This document shows positions 7,680-15,535 of a stretch of DNA of 64,000 nucleotides, in pieces. Under the pieces are notes generated by a model that saw only the letters and a list, made by a program, of their open reading frames with translations, had not been told where the DNA came from and made no database searches. Within the stretch, counting starts at the first letter, position 1; each line of letters starts with the position of its first letter. Origin of the DNA: Agrobacterium pusense. GTDB lineage: Bacteria > Pseudomonadota > Alphaproteobacteria > Rhizobiales > Rhizobiaceae. Made by a program: the position numbers and the translations under genes. Location of the stretch: contig NZ_FNBB01000003.1 in the NCBI RefSeq assembly GCF_900102105.1, positions 496,001-560,000 on the forward strand. Direction: 5' to 3'.

Positions 7680-9077
7680 ATGGCCGAGACCCCCTCCACG
7701 GAATTTGATGTCGCCGTCATTGGCGCCGGTGTCGTCGGTTGCGCGGTCGCCCGCCGTTTCGCACTTTCCGGTGCGAAGGTGGTGGTGATCGAAAAAGGCC
7801 CCGACATCCTGTCCGGCGCCTCCAAGGCCAATAGCGCCATCCTCCATACCGGTTTCGATGCGCCGGAAGGCAGCCTGGAGCTGGAACTGGTGAAGGCAGG
7901 CCGGGCGGAATATCTCTCCATTCATGGCCGGATGGGCCTCAGCATCGTCGAAACGGGCGCACTGGTCTGCGCCTGGAACCCGGGCGAAGCGGAAAAACTG
8001 CAGGCGATCGCCGAACAGGGGCGGCGCAATGGCATTGCCGGGCTTGAGTTACGCACGGCCGAAAAGGCCCGTGAAGCCATGCCGGGCCTGTCCGGCCGCC
8101 TTGTCGCCGCACTTGACGTTCCGGGCGAACATATCATCGATCCCTGGTCCGCGCCGCTCGGCTATCTCACGCAGGCGGTGGCGCTGGGTGCCCAGCTGCT
8201 GCGCAACGCGGAGGTCCTGTCCGGTGCATTCGACGGCGTGTGGCAGATAGAGACGACGGCAGGCACTCTATTTGCCGCCAGCGTCGTCAATGCCGCCGGG
8301 CTGTTCGGAGATATCATCGACGCACGTCTGGGATTTCCGCCCGACTTCACCATCAAGCCCCGCAAGGGGCAGTTCGTGGTGCTTGATAAGGCTGCCCGCC
8401 GGCATGTGCCGCGCATTGTTCTGCCCGTTCCGACCGAAATTACCAAGGGCATCGTGGTGTGCCCGACCGCCTTCGGCAACGTTCTTGTCGGTCCGACGGC
8501 GGAAGAGCAGGAAGATCGCGAACGCGCGACGGTCGAGACGGCGACGCTGGAAGGACTGCTGGAACGCGGTGCGGAGATCGTTCCCGCGCTGGCCTCCGTT
8601 TCCGTGACCGCTGTTTATGCCGGCCTGCGCCCGGCCTCTGAAAAGAAGCACTACCGTATTTCCACCCGGCCAGACCGGCGGGCGATCACGCTCGGCGGCA
8701 TTCGCTCCACGGGCCTCAGTGCCGCGCTCGGACTGGCGCAGCATGCGCTGAGGCTTCACGAAGGTTTCGGTACGCGCTTTAACCCGCCATCCTCAATCCC
8801 TGAAGTGACGATGCCCAATCTGACCGAAACCTGCGGGCGGGACTGGCAGCGTGCCGATCACGGCGAAATCGTCTGTCATTGCGAACTCGTCACCCGCCGG
8901 GAAATCGAGGCGACATTTTTGAGCGCGGTGCCACCCGGCGATTTCGGAGGCTTGCGGCGGCGTACCCGCGCCGGCATGGGGCGCTGTCAGGGCTTTTATT
9001 GTAACGCGCGGTTGGCCGCGATGAGCGGCGACCGTCTGGCAACGCCGCTTTCCGTCCGCGAGGGAGCGGACCTATGA
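7680..9077 (+). CDS. FAD-dependent dehydrogenase, GlpA-like, with C-terminal [2Fe-2S] domain
   Basis: 465 residues from the ATG at 7680 (AAAGG upstream); a longer reading from 7572 adds 36 residues without family similarity. The DAO/GlpA fold starts with the FAD motif VAVIGAGVVGCAVARRF at ~11-27. After ~360 residues comes a BFD-like ferredoxin domain with the full cysteine set: CHC in IVCHCELVTR and CQGFYC near the C-terminus. This is the domain plan of GlpA of anaerobic glycerol-3-phosphate dehydrogenase and of YgaF-related 2-hydroxyacid oxidases. No membrane segment is seen. It overlaps the next FAD gene by ATGA. It probably oxidises a hydroxyl of a polyol phosphate or hydroxy acid, passing electrons to its partner. 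The neighbouring GlpK-like kinase favours a phosphorylated polyol. Confidence 0.88.
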   Translation: MAETPSTEFDVAVIGAGVVGCAVARRFALSGAKVVVIEKGPDILSGASKANSAILHTGFDAPEGSLELELVKAGRAEYLSIHGRMGLSIVETGALVCAWNPGEAEKLQAIAEQGRRNGIAGLELRTAEKAREAMPGLSGRLVAALDVPGEHIIDPWSAPLGYLTQAVALGAQLLRNAEVLSGAFDGVWQIETTAGTLFAASVVNAAGLFGDIIDARLGFPPDFTIKPRKGQFVVLDKAARRHVPRIVLPVPTEITKGIVVCPTAFGNVLVGPTAEEQEDRERATVETATLEGLLERGAEIVPALASVSVTAVYAGLRPASEKKHYRISTRPDRRAITLGGIRSTGLSAALGLAQHALRLHEGFGTRFNPPSSIPEVTMPNLTETCGRDWQRADHGEIVCHCELVTRREIEATFLSAVPPGDFGGLRRRTRAGMGRCQGFYCNARLAAMSGDRLATPLSVREGADL

Positions 9078-10336
9078 GCGCCGGGGAGCCGTTTCAGCGC
9101 GTGCATCAAAACCTTGAGAATGCAGATGTCATCGTGGTCGGCGGCGGTCCGGCGGGCGTGGCTGCGGCGCTGGAACTGAAAGCGCGCGGTATTGCCCCCG
9201 TGATGATCCTCGACCGTGAACCCGCTCTTGGCGGCGCGACCCGGCATTGCGTGCATTCTCCCTTTGGCATGCGCGAATTCGGACGTGTCTATTTCGGCCC
9301 GGCTTATGCGCAACGCCTGCAGTGGCAGGCGCAGGAAGCGGGTATCGATATCCGCACCGGTCATTCCGTCGTCGAACTGGGGCAGGATGGGACGCTGCTG
9401 GTGACATCGGCACGCGGCGTCGAGACACTGAAGGCCCGGCGTATCGTGCTGGCCACGGGCGCGCGGGAAAAACCACGCTCCGCGCGGCTTCTGCCCGGTG
9501 ACAGGCCGGTGGGCGTCCTCACTACCGGCACGCTGCAAGCCTATGTCGCCTTTCACGGCATCATGCCATTTCGCCGGCCGCTGATCGTCGGTTCGGAACT
9601 GGTTTCCTTTTCTGCGCTTTTGACCTGCCTAACGCATCATGCCCGGCCGGTAGCGATGATCGAGCCGGAGCCTTATCCACTCGCGCGGTGGCCTTTTCGA
9701 TGCTTCCCGCCGGTTGTTGGGGTGCCCTTTCATTGTGGCGCCGCACTCACGGATATCCGCGGACGCGGCCGGGTCGAGGAGGCGGATATCCGTCTGGTGG
9801 ATGGTCGTATCCTGACAGTTCAATGCGATGGTGTTCTGCTCACCGGGCGGTTCACGCCGGAGGCGGCGCTTCTCGATGCATCCCCGGTGGAGGTGGCGGC
9901 AGGCAGTGCCGGGCCGTTGATCGACCAGGACGGGCGAATGGCCAATCCGATCTTCTTCGCCGGCGGAAATGTCTTGCGGGCCGTGGAAACGGGCGGCTGG
10001 GCGTTTCGCGAAGGCCGTCGGGTTGGCGTGGCGGTGGCCGACGATCTCGCCCGGGCACCCTGCAGCGCGCCGGGCGTTCTCGTCACGTTCGCTGAACCGC
10101 TCAAGCTGGTAGTCCCCGCCATGCTGCGGCCTGGCGGGCTTGAACGACCGGCTTTTCGCGACTTCCAGCTTCGTTTCACCAGACGCGTTCGAGGCATGCT
10201 TTCGCTTCGTCTCGATGGAAAGGAAGTGTGGAGCAAGACCGGCCAGTGGTTCCCTGAACGCCGTGTGCTTGTGCCCATTCCCGCTGCGGCGTTTGAAGCG
10301 GCTCAGATTTCCTTTCATTTTCAGGAGACCAGTTGA
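9074..10336 (+). CDS. FAD/NAD(P)-dependent oxidoreductase, HcnB/opine-oxidase-A/GlpB-like partner subunit
   Basis: 420 residues. FAD motif VIVVGGGPAGVAAALELKAR at ~20-39, a second nucleotide-binding region around 170-190, ATGAREKPRSARLLPGDRPV typical of HcnB/opine oxidase alpha subunits, and a closing FAD motif FFAGGNVLRAVETGG at ~295-309. Unlike HcnB or SoxA it has no Cys-rich BFD domain; that domain sits on the preceding GlpA-like protein. It ends instead with an unusual ~85-residue beta-rich tail (residues ~335-420). The gene overlaps both neighbours by four bases, so all three products are made together and may form one complex. Confidence 0.85.
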   Translation: MSAGEPFQRVHQNLENADVIVVGGGPAGVAAALELKARGIAPVMILDREPALGGATRHCVHSPFGMREFGRVYFGPAYAQRLQWQAQEAGIDIRTGHSVVELGQDGTLLVTSARGVETLKARRIVLATGAREKPRSARLLPGDRPVGVLTTGTLQAYVAFHGIMPFRRPLIVGSELVSFSALLTCLTHHARPVAMIEPEPYPLARWPFRCFPPVVGVPFHCGAALTDIRGRGRVEEADIRLVDGRILTVQCDGVLLTGRFTPEAALLDASPVEVAAGSAGPLIDQDGRMANPIFFAGGNVLRAVETGGWAFREGRRVGVAVADDLARAPCSAPGVLVTFAEPLKLVVPAMLRPGGLERPAFRDFQLRFTRRVRGMLSLRLDGKEVWSKTGQWFPERRVLVPIPAAAFEAAQISFHFQETS

Positions 10337-11730
10337 TGCGCATTGCGGCGATCGACCAGGGGACGACGTCAACCCGGTGCCTTGTGGTGATCGATGGCGG
10401 CACGGCGGAGGTTGTGGCCAGCCGGCGTCACACACAATTTTACCCCGCCGCCAATCATGTTGAGCATGATCCGGAAGAACTGCTTGTTAATATCCGCGCG
10501 GTGCTCGCCGCCGCCGGGCCGGTGGACGCCATCGCCATCGCCAATCAGGGCGAAAGTTGTCTGGCGTGGGATGCCGTCAGCGGTGAGGCGCTGTCGCCGG
10601 TCATCGTCTGGCAGGATGCCCGCACCGCCCAAACGCTGGCCGCCCTGCCGCCCTCGGCAACACATCTTTCGAAAGAGATTTGCGGGCTGCCGCTTGATCC
10701 GTATTTTTCGGCCAGCAAACTGGCCTGGCTGGTCAGGCACAATCCGGCAGTGGCAGAGGCGAAGGCAGCCGGGCGTTTGCGGCTGGGCACCACCGACGCG
10801 TTCTTTCTGGACCGGCTGACGAGCAGTTTCCGCACCGACCTTGCGACGGCGTCGCGCACGGGGCTGCTGGATCTTTCAACCGGAGACTGGAGTCCGGAGC
10901 TCTGCGCGCTGCATGGCGTGACGATGGATTGCCTGCCCAAGGTCGGCCCTGTCGACGGCGGTTTCGGTTCGATCGAGGGAACGCCCATCCGCGTTTCCAT
11001 CGTTGATCAGCAGGCCGCACTTTATGGCCACGGCTGCCGCACGGCAGGCGATTGCAAGATAACTTTCGGAACGGGGGCGTTTCTGTTGTCCGTTGCCGGT
11101 AACGGGCGCCCATCGACGGGAGAGCTTCTGCCAACAATTGCCTGGCAGATGCAGGGCGCGCCCGCCGTTTTCGCCATTGAAGGCGGCGTCTATGATGCCG
11201 GCGCGGCGGTCGAATGGGCGAAAAAGATTGGCCTCTACGCTGAAAATGCCGAACTCGATTGGTTTGAGGGGCCATCGGCCATTCGCCGTGGTCTCGCGTT
11301 CGTACCCGCGTTTTCGGGCCTTGCCGCGCCTTATTGGGACAGACACGCGGTGCCGCTGTTCATTGGTATGAACCACGCCACCGAGCGGAGTGACATGGTG
11401 CGCGCGGTGCTGGAAGGTATTGCCCTGCTGACGGCGCGGCTGATCGAAGCTGCATCGGCTGTTGCTCCCATAGGCGACACGATCTCCATCGATGGCGGCC
11501 TGTCGAACAGCCGCTATTTTGTCCGCTTTCTGGCAGCAGCCAGCGGCCGGACCATTTGCGTGCCGGCCATGCGCGAGTTGACGGCGCTAGGGCTGGCCGA
11601 ACTGTGCGGCATTGATGTCGCCGCCATGCGGCGCGAGACCGAGATATTCGCGCCCGATGGATCGGTCGGCGCCGAAGATCACGCCCGGTTCGCACGCGCC
11701 ATAGACAATGCCCGCTGCTGGGGGCGATAA
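10333..11730 (+). CDS. FGGY-family carbohydrate kinase, GlpK-like
   Basis: 465 residues with both FGGY domains. The N-terminal phosphate-binding motif is AAIDQGTTSTRCLV (compare DQGTTSSR of glycerol kinase). IVWQDART and TTDAFFLDRLT are FGGY landmarks, and FGTGAFLL then IDGGLSNSRYFVRFLA mark the C-terminal ATP-binding domain. It is somewhat shorter than glycerol kinase (~500) and lacks its best-conserved C-terminal stretch, so the substrate is probably a different polyol or ketose. The start overlaps the preceding gene by ATGA. It is the last gene of the run and would trap an imported polyol as its phosphate ester for the GlpA-like dehydrogenase. Confidence 0.88.
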   Translation: MMRIAAIDQGTTSTRCLVVIDGGTAEVVASRRHTQFYPAANHVEHDPEELLVNIRAVLAAAGPVDAIAIANQGESCLAWDAVSGEALSPVIVWQDARTAQTLAALPPSATHLSKEICGLPLDPYFSASKLAWLVRHNPAVAEAKAAGRLRLGTTDAFFLDRLTSSFRTDLATASRTGLLDLSTGDWSPELCALHGVTMDCLPKVGPVDGGFGSIEGTPIRVSIVDQQAALYGHGCRTAGDCKITFGTGAFLLSVAGNGRPSTGELLPTIAWQMQGAPAVFAIEGGVYDAGAAVEWAKKIGLYAENAELDWFEGPSAIRRGLAFVPAFSGLAAPYWDRHAVPLFIGMNHATERSDMVRAVLEGIALLTARLIEAASAVAPIGDTISIDGGLSNSRYFVRFLAAASGRTICVPAMRELTALGLAELCGIDVAAMRRETEIFAPDGSVGAEDHARFARAIDNARCWGR

Positions 11731-11915
11731 GGCGCCTTGGCAACCGCTGTCACGCTTCCCTTGGCGTAGAGGGAGCAGTGGGTGGATTGAACAGGCGACA
11801 AAGGCGACGAAATTTGATAAATTACAAGTCGGCCGGTTGCTGTTTGACGCACGGGTGAAAGTCGCCGGGCGTTCCCATACTGCAAGCCGGATCATGGCGC
11901 AGGAGGAGAAGTGCT

Positions 11916-12731
11916 ATGACGGCATTCCATGTCATGGCCGGTGCGAGTGGCGAATTTGCCCGCCCGGAAGTCCGCAAGATTGGTATTGCAGATATAGCCG
12001 ACGCGTTAAGGCTGGGACTGGAGGACTTTAAGGAAAAGCCGTCCCATTATTTTTTTCTCTGTCTCATGTATCCGATCGCCGGTGTTTTCATGGTGATGTG
12101 GAGTGCCGGCGCTAATATGCTGCCGCTGATCTATCCCCTGATGTCGGGTTTTGCACTGATTGGCCCAGTCGCGGCGATCGGCCTCTATGAAATCAGTCGA
12201 AGGCGCGAACAGGGGTTGGATAGTTCGTGGCGGCACGCGCTGGAGGTTCGTCACTCTCCGGCACTGCCGTCGATCATCGCGGTCGCCGTCATGCTGCTTG
12301 CGCTTTTCGCTGTCTGGCTGATTGTTGCGCAGCACATCTACACCGTGAATTTCGAGGCGGCCGCTCCGGTTTCGCTCTCCGCCTTTCTCTCCGATGTATT
12401 GATAACGCCGCAGGGGCTCTCTCTCGTCATCTGGGGCAATCTGGCTGGTTTCGTTTTTGCCGTCATCGTGCTGGCGACAACGGTGGTGACGTTTCCTCTG
12501 CTGCTTGATCGGGATGTCGGCGCGGTCGCGGCGGTGGATGCAAGCATCCGTGCCACGCTTGTCAACCCGGTTCCGGTGGCGCTATGGGGCTTGATTGTCG
12601 CTGCGCTGCTCGTTCTCGGGACGATCCCGGCATTCGTCGGTTTAGCGGTTGTCGTGCCCGTTCTCGGCCATTCTACTTGGCACCTTTATCGGAAAATGAT
12701 CGTCCCCGATTATTCCAGCCGTGTGTCTTGA
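11916..12731 (+). CDS. DUF2189-family integral membrane protein
   Basis: 271 residues with about six hydrophobic segments (near 48-70, 75-95, 128-150, 175-200, 210-222 and 228-255). The N-terminus, with KIGIADIADALRLGLEDF, matches the DUF2189 family found widely in alphaproteobacteria near respiratory genes. The function is unknown; some annotate it as cytochrome c oxidase subunit I-like, for which I see no haem ligands. CAGGAGGAG precedes the ATG. It lies 185 bases after the kinase and ends tail-to-tail with the AraC-type regulator, so it appears to be transcribed alone. Confidence 0.8.
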   Translation: MTAFHVMAGASGEFARPEVRKIGIADIADALRLGLEDFKEKPSHYFFLCLMYPIAGVFMVMWSAGANMLPLIYPLMSGFALIGPVAAIGLYEISRRREQGLDSSWRHALEVRHSPALPSIIAVAVMLLALFAVWLIVAQHIYTVNFEAAAPVSLSAFLSDVLITPQGLSLVIWGNLAGFVFAVIVLATTVVTFPLLLDRDVGAVAAVDASIRATLVNPVPVALWGLIVAALLVLGTIPAFVGLAVVVPVLGHSTWHLYRKMIVPDYSSRVS

Positions 12732-12818
12732 ATTTATCAAGTAACCCTGTCGTGCCGTTCTTGCGGCAATGACGGGCAACCTTCGAAAGCGGCGGTTCGT
12801 GAGATCGGCGCACCACAT

Positions 12819-13850
12819 TCAGGATTTTGGAAGCAGCACGCCAACGGCAAATTCTTCCTCAGTTGCCGTGTGGCCGGCCTGTGTCTTGCGGTATTCGCTG
12901 GGCGTAAAACCGCGCTCGGTTCGAAGCGTACGGGAAAGATGGGGTGCGTCGCAAAAGCCGGTGGCAAGCGAGATCTGGGTGATGGGGTCGTGCGTGGTGC
13001 GCAGGAGCGAGAGCGCCCGGTCGAGACGGAGCTCCAGATAGACCTTGGATGGTGTGGCCTTCAGATCATTGAGGAAACGCCGCTCGAGGCTGCGGCGGCC
13101 AAGGCCGAGGTCGCTTGCCAGTTCCAGCACGGTCTTGGGAACCTCGATATTCTGCTGCATCCGCAGGATCGCTTTTTTGACAAGGGGATCGCTGGCCTTA
13201 CGTGTGCTCTGCTGGCCCGGCTGGGGTTTCTCACCGCTCAGCGCGCTGTCGATCATCATGATGTTTAGGCTCTTGATGGCGGCGGATTGGCCGACATGGC
13301 GCTCGACGAGGAAAGCCGCCAGATGCGCGGCACCATGGCCGCCCGAACAGGTCAGCCGGTCGCGGTCGATGACGAAGATCTGGTCGGAGATCATCTGAAC
13401 CGTATCGAAACGGTCGAGAAAATCCTGGTGGTGGAACCAGCTTACGCAACAGCGATAGCCATCGAGCAGCCCCGCTTCGTGGAGGATGAAGACGCCGGTG
13501 CAGAGGCCAACAATCGGAACGCCTGCCGTTGCGCGGTCTTTCAGGAAGCGCAGTGCTTCCGGCGGCAGGGCGCTATGATCGCTGATCAATCCGCCGACCA
13601 CGACGATGTAGTCGTAGTGACCGGCATCGCTCAGCCGCGTATCCGGCTGCACTTTCACGCCGCAGCTCGACTGCACGCTGCCGAGCGTTGCGGAGAGCAC
13701 CGACCATTCGCAGAGGATGGGTCGGGAGCGGTCCGCCTCATCGGCGGCAAGGCGCAACACGTCGACGAAATTCGCAAAGGCTGACAGCGTGAAGCGGTCG
13801 GCAAGCAGGAAGGCGACGCTAAGGCGTTTTTTGGCGACGTGCGATTTCAT
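12819..13850 (-). CDS. GlxA/GbdR-type AraC-family regulator (DJ-1/PfpI domain plus HTH)
   Basis: 343 residues from the ATG at 13850 (alternative ATGs at 13865 and 13901; no clear ribosome site distinguishes them). An N-terminal DJ-1/PfpI-like domain spans ~10-195, with the nucleophile-elbow motif GLCTGVFILHEAGLLDGYR. A C-terminal AraC HTH pair spans ~225-320 (LGLGRRSLERRFLNDLKATP and ATGFCDAPHLSRTLRTERGF). This architecture is that of GbdR, which senses glycine betaine/dimethylglycine and activates sarcosine catabolism in Pseudomonas. Here it is divergent from soxBDAG-purU across only ~100 bases, supporting the same job. No choline or betaine genes are nearby, so sarcosine or dimethylglycine is the likelier signal. 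Confidence 0.88.
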   Translation of the reverse strand: MKSHVAKKRLSVAFLLADRFTLSAFANFVDVLRLAADEADRSRPILCEWSVLSATLGSVQSSCGVKVQPDTRLSDAGHYDYIVVVGGLISDHSALPPEALRFLKDRATAGVPIVGLCTGVFILHEAGLLDGYRCCVSWFHHQDFLDRFDTVQMISDQIFVIDRDRLTCSGGHGAAHLAAFLVERHVGQSAAIKSLNIMMIDSALSGEKPQPGQQSTRKASDPLVKKAILRMQQNIEVPKTVLELASDLGLGRRSLERRFLNDLKATPSKVYLELRLDRALSLLRTTHDPITQISLATGFCDAPHLSRTLRTERGFTPSEYRKTQAGHTATEEEFAVGVLLPKS

Positions 13851-13950
13851 GACGCAAATATTCATGCAAACAGACGCGATTGTCCAGCCGGGCGATGGCA
13901 AATGATCCTAGCTTTTACGACAACAGATTTTCCAACCGTCGGGTCCGATC

Positions 13951-15204
13951 ATGACGCGTTTTAATGCTTTCAGTCTTTTGAAGAATGCCCTGACGGGCAA
14001 TAAAAACTGGGAAGAACAATGGCCCGACAGCCAGCCGAAGGCCGAATATGACGTGATCATCGTCGGTGCCGGCGGCCATGGGCTTGGGGCGGCCTATTAT
14101 CTGGCCAGCCAGCATGGCATCACCAATGTTGCGGTTATCGACAAGGGCTGGCTTGGCGGCGGCAATACCGGCCGTAACACCACGATCATCCGCTCCAACT
14201 ATCTCTATGACGAAAGCGCCCGTCTTTACGATCACGCCGTCGATCTCTGGGAAAATCTCAGCCAGGAACTGAACTACAACGTCATGTATTCGCGGCGCGG
14301 CGTGCTGATGCTGGCCCATAATGTGCACGACGTGCAGAGCTTCAAGCGTCATATCCATTCCAATCGCCTGAACGGTGTCGACAATCGCTGGCTCACGCCT
14401 GAGGAATGCAAGGAATATTGCCCGCCCTTAAGCCTTTCGCCTGACGCCCGTTACCCTGTCATGGGCGGCGCATTGCAGGAGCGTGCGGGCACGGCGCGCC
14501 ACGATGCGGTCGCCTGGGGTTATGCGCGCGGTGCTGCCGCGCGCGGTGTGGATATCATCCAGAACTGCCCGGTCACCGCTATTCGCCGCAACGCCGACGG
14601 TTCCGTTGCCGGTGTCGAGACGGCGAGGGGCTTCATCAAGGCGAAGAAGGTTGCAGTTTCGGCCGCCGGCCACACCTCTGTCGTCATGGATACGGCCGGT
14701 GTCCGCCTGCCGCTCGAAAGCTATCCGCTGCAGGCGCTGGTATCGGAGCCGATCAAGCCGATTTTCCCCTGTGTTGTCATGTCGAACGCCGTGCACGCCT
14801 ATATCAGCCAGTCGGACAAGGGCGAGCTGGTGATCGGTTCGGGCACGGACCAGTATACATCCTATTCGCAGCGCGGTGGCCTGCCGTTGATCGAGCATAC
14901 GATCGCGGCCATCGTCGAAATCTTCCCGATCTTCAACCGCATGCGGATGCTGCGCAAATGGGGCGGTATCGTTGATGTCACGCCGGATCGCTCGGCCATC
15001 CTCGGCAAGACCCCCGTTGCCGGTCTTTATGTGAATTGCGGCTGGGGTACTGGCGGGTTCAAGGCCACGCCGGGTGCTGCCCACACCTTCGCCTGGACCA
15101 TCGCCAAAAACGAACCGCACCCGATCAACGCGCCGTTCACGCTGGAACGCTTCCGATCCGGCCGCCTGATCGACGAGGCCGCTGCCGCTGCCGTGGCGCA
15201 CTGA
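13951..15204 (+). CDS. soxB: Sarcosine oxidase beta subunit
   Basis: 417 residues, the size of heterotetrameric sarcosine oxidase beta. The FAD Rossmann motif VIIVGAGGHGLGAAYYL starts at ~35. GGGNTGRNTTIIRSNY at ~69-84 is a family signature. His184 in GTARHDAVAWG occupies the region where the family binds FMN covalently. Beta carries the amine-oxidising site that converts sarcosine to glycine and releases a methylene for tetrahydrofolate on alpha. It is the first gene of soxBDAG-purU, followed 10 bases later by soxD. Confidence 0.95.
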   Translation: MTRFNAFSLLKNALTGNKNWEEQWPDSQPKAEYDVIIVGAGGHGLGAAYYLASQHGITNVAVIDKGWLGGGNTGRNTTIIRSNYLYDESARLYDHAVDLWENLSQELNYNVMYSRRGVLMLAHNVHDVQSFKRHIHSNRLNGVDNRWLTPEECKEYCPPLSLSPDARYPVMGGALQERAGTARHDAVAWGYARGAAARGVDIIQNCPVTAIRRNADGSVAGVETARGFIKAKKVAVSAAGHTSVVMDTAGVRLPLESYPLQALVSEPIKPIFPCVVMSNAVHAYISQSDKGELVIGSGTDQYTSYSQRGGLPLIEHTIAAIVEIFPIFNRMRMLRKWGGIVDVTPDRSAILGKTPVAGLYVNCGWGTGGFKATPGAAHTFAWTIAKNEPHPINAPFTLERFRSGRLIDEAAAAAVAH

Positions 15205-15214
15205 GGACATAACG

Positions 15215-15535
15215 ATGCTTTTGATCCGCTGCCCCTATTGCAACGAAACGCTGCCCGAAGCCGAATTCACCTATGCCGGGCAGGCCCATGTCGTTCGCGC
15301 CGCCGACCCGTCGTCGCAGACAGATGAGCAATGGGAAGAATTCCTGTTCATCCGCGAAAACGTCAAAGGTCCGCATTTCGAACGCTGGCGGCACCTGCAT
15401 GGCTGCGGCCGCTTCTTCAACGCCGTGCGCGACACGGTGAGCGACCGTTTCCTGACGACCTATCGTGCGGGTGAGCCGCGCCCTGAACTATCCTCCCTGA
15501 CACGCTTGACCGCAAGCTCCGAGGTGTCGAAATGA
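15215..15535 (+). CDS. soxD: Sarcosine oxidase delta subunit (zinc-binding)
   Basis: 106 residues. CPYCNETL at 6-13 and HGCGRFFN at ~62-69 supply the zinc ligands: Cys6, Cys9, Cys64 and a His at 60 or 62, as in known delta subunits. Delta is a small structural subunit of the alpha-beta-gamma-delta complex. The stop codon overlaps the soxA start (ATGA at 15532). The length is at the upper end of the family because of a short C-terminal extension after RFLTTYRAGEPRPE. Confidence 0.95.
   Translation: MLLIRCPYCNETLPEAEFTYAGQAHVVRAADPSSQTDEQWEEFLFIRENVKGPHFERWRHLHGCGRFFNAVRDTVSDRFLTTYRAGEPRPELSSLTRLTASSEVSK

Noticed and set aside
5714-7921. 735-codon minus-strand open frame
   Set aside because: Antisense to the ABC ATPase and permease genes. 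Composition is Arg/His/Gln/Asp-rich and repetitive, typical of reverse-frame reading of high-GC genes, and there is no domain.
12746-12777. Possible bidirectional terminator between DUF2189 and AraC-type genes
   Set aside because: TGCCG/CGGCA pair, but the outer stem needs several mismatches and there is no T run on either strand.
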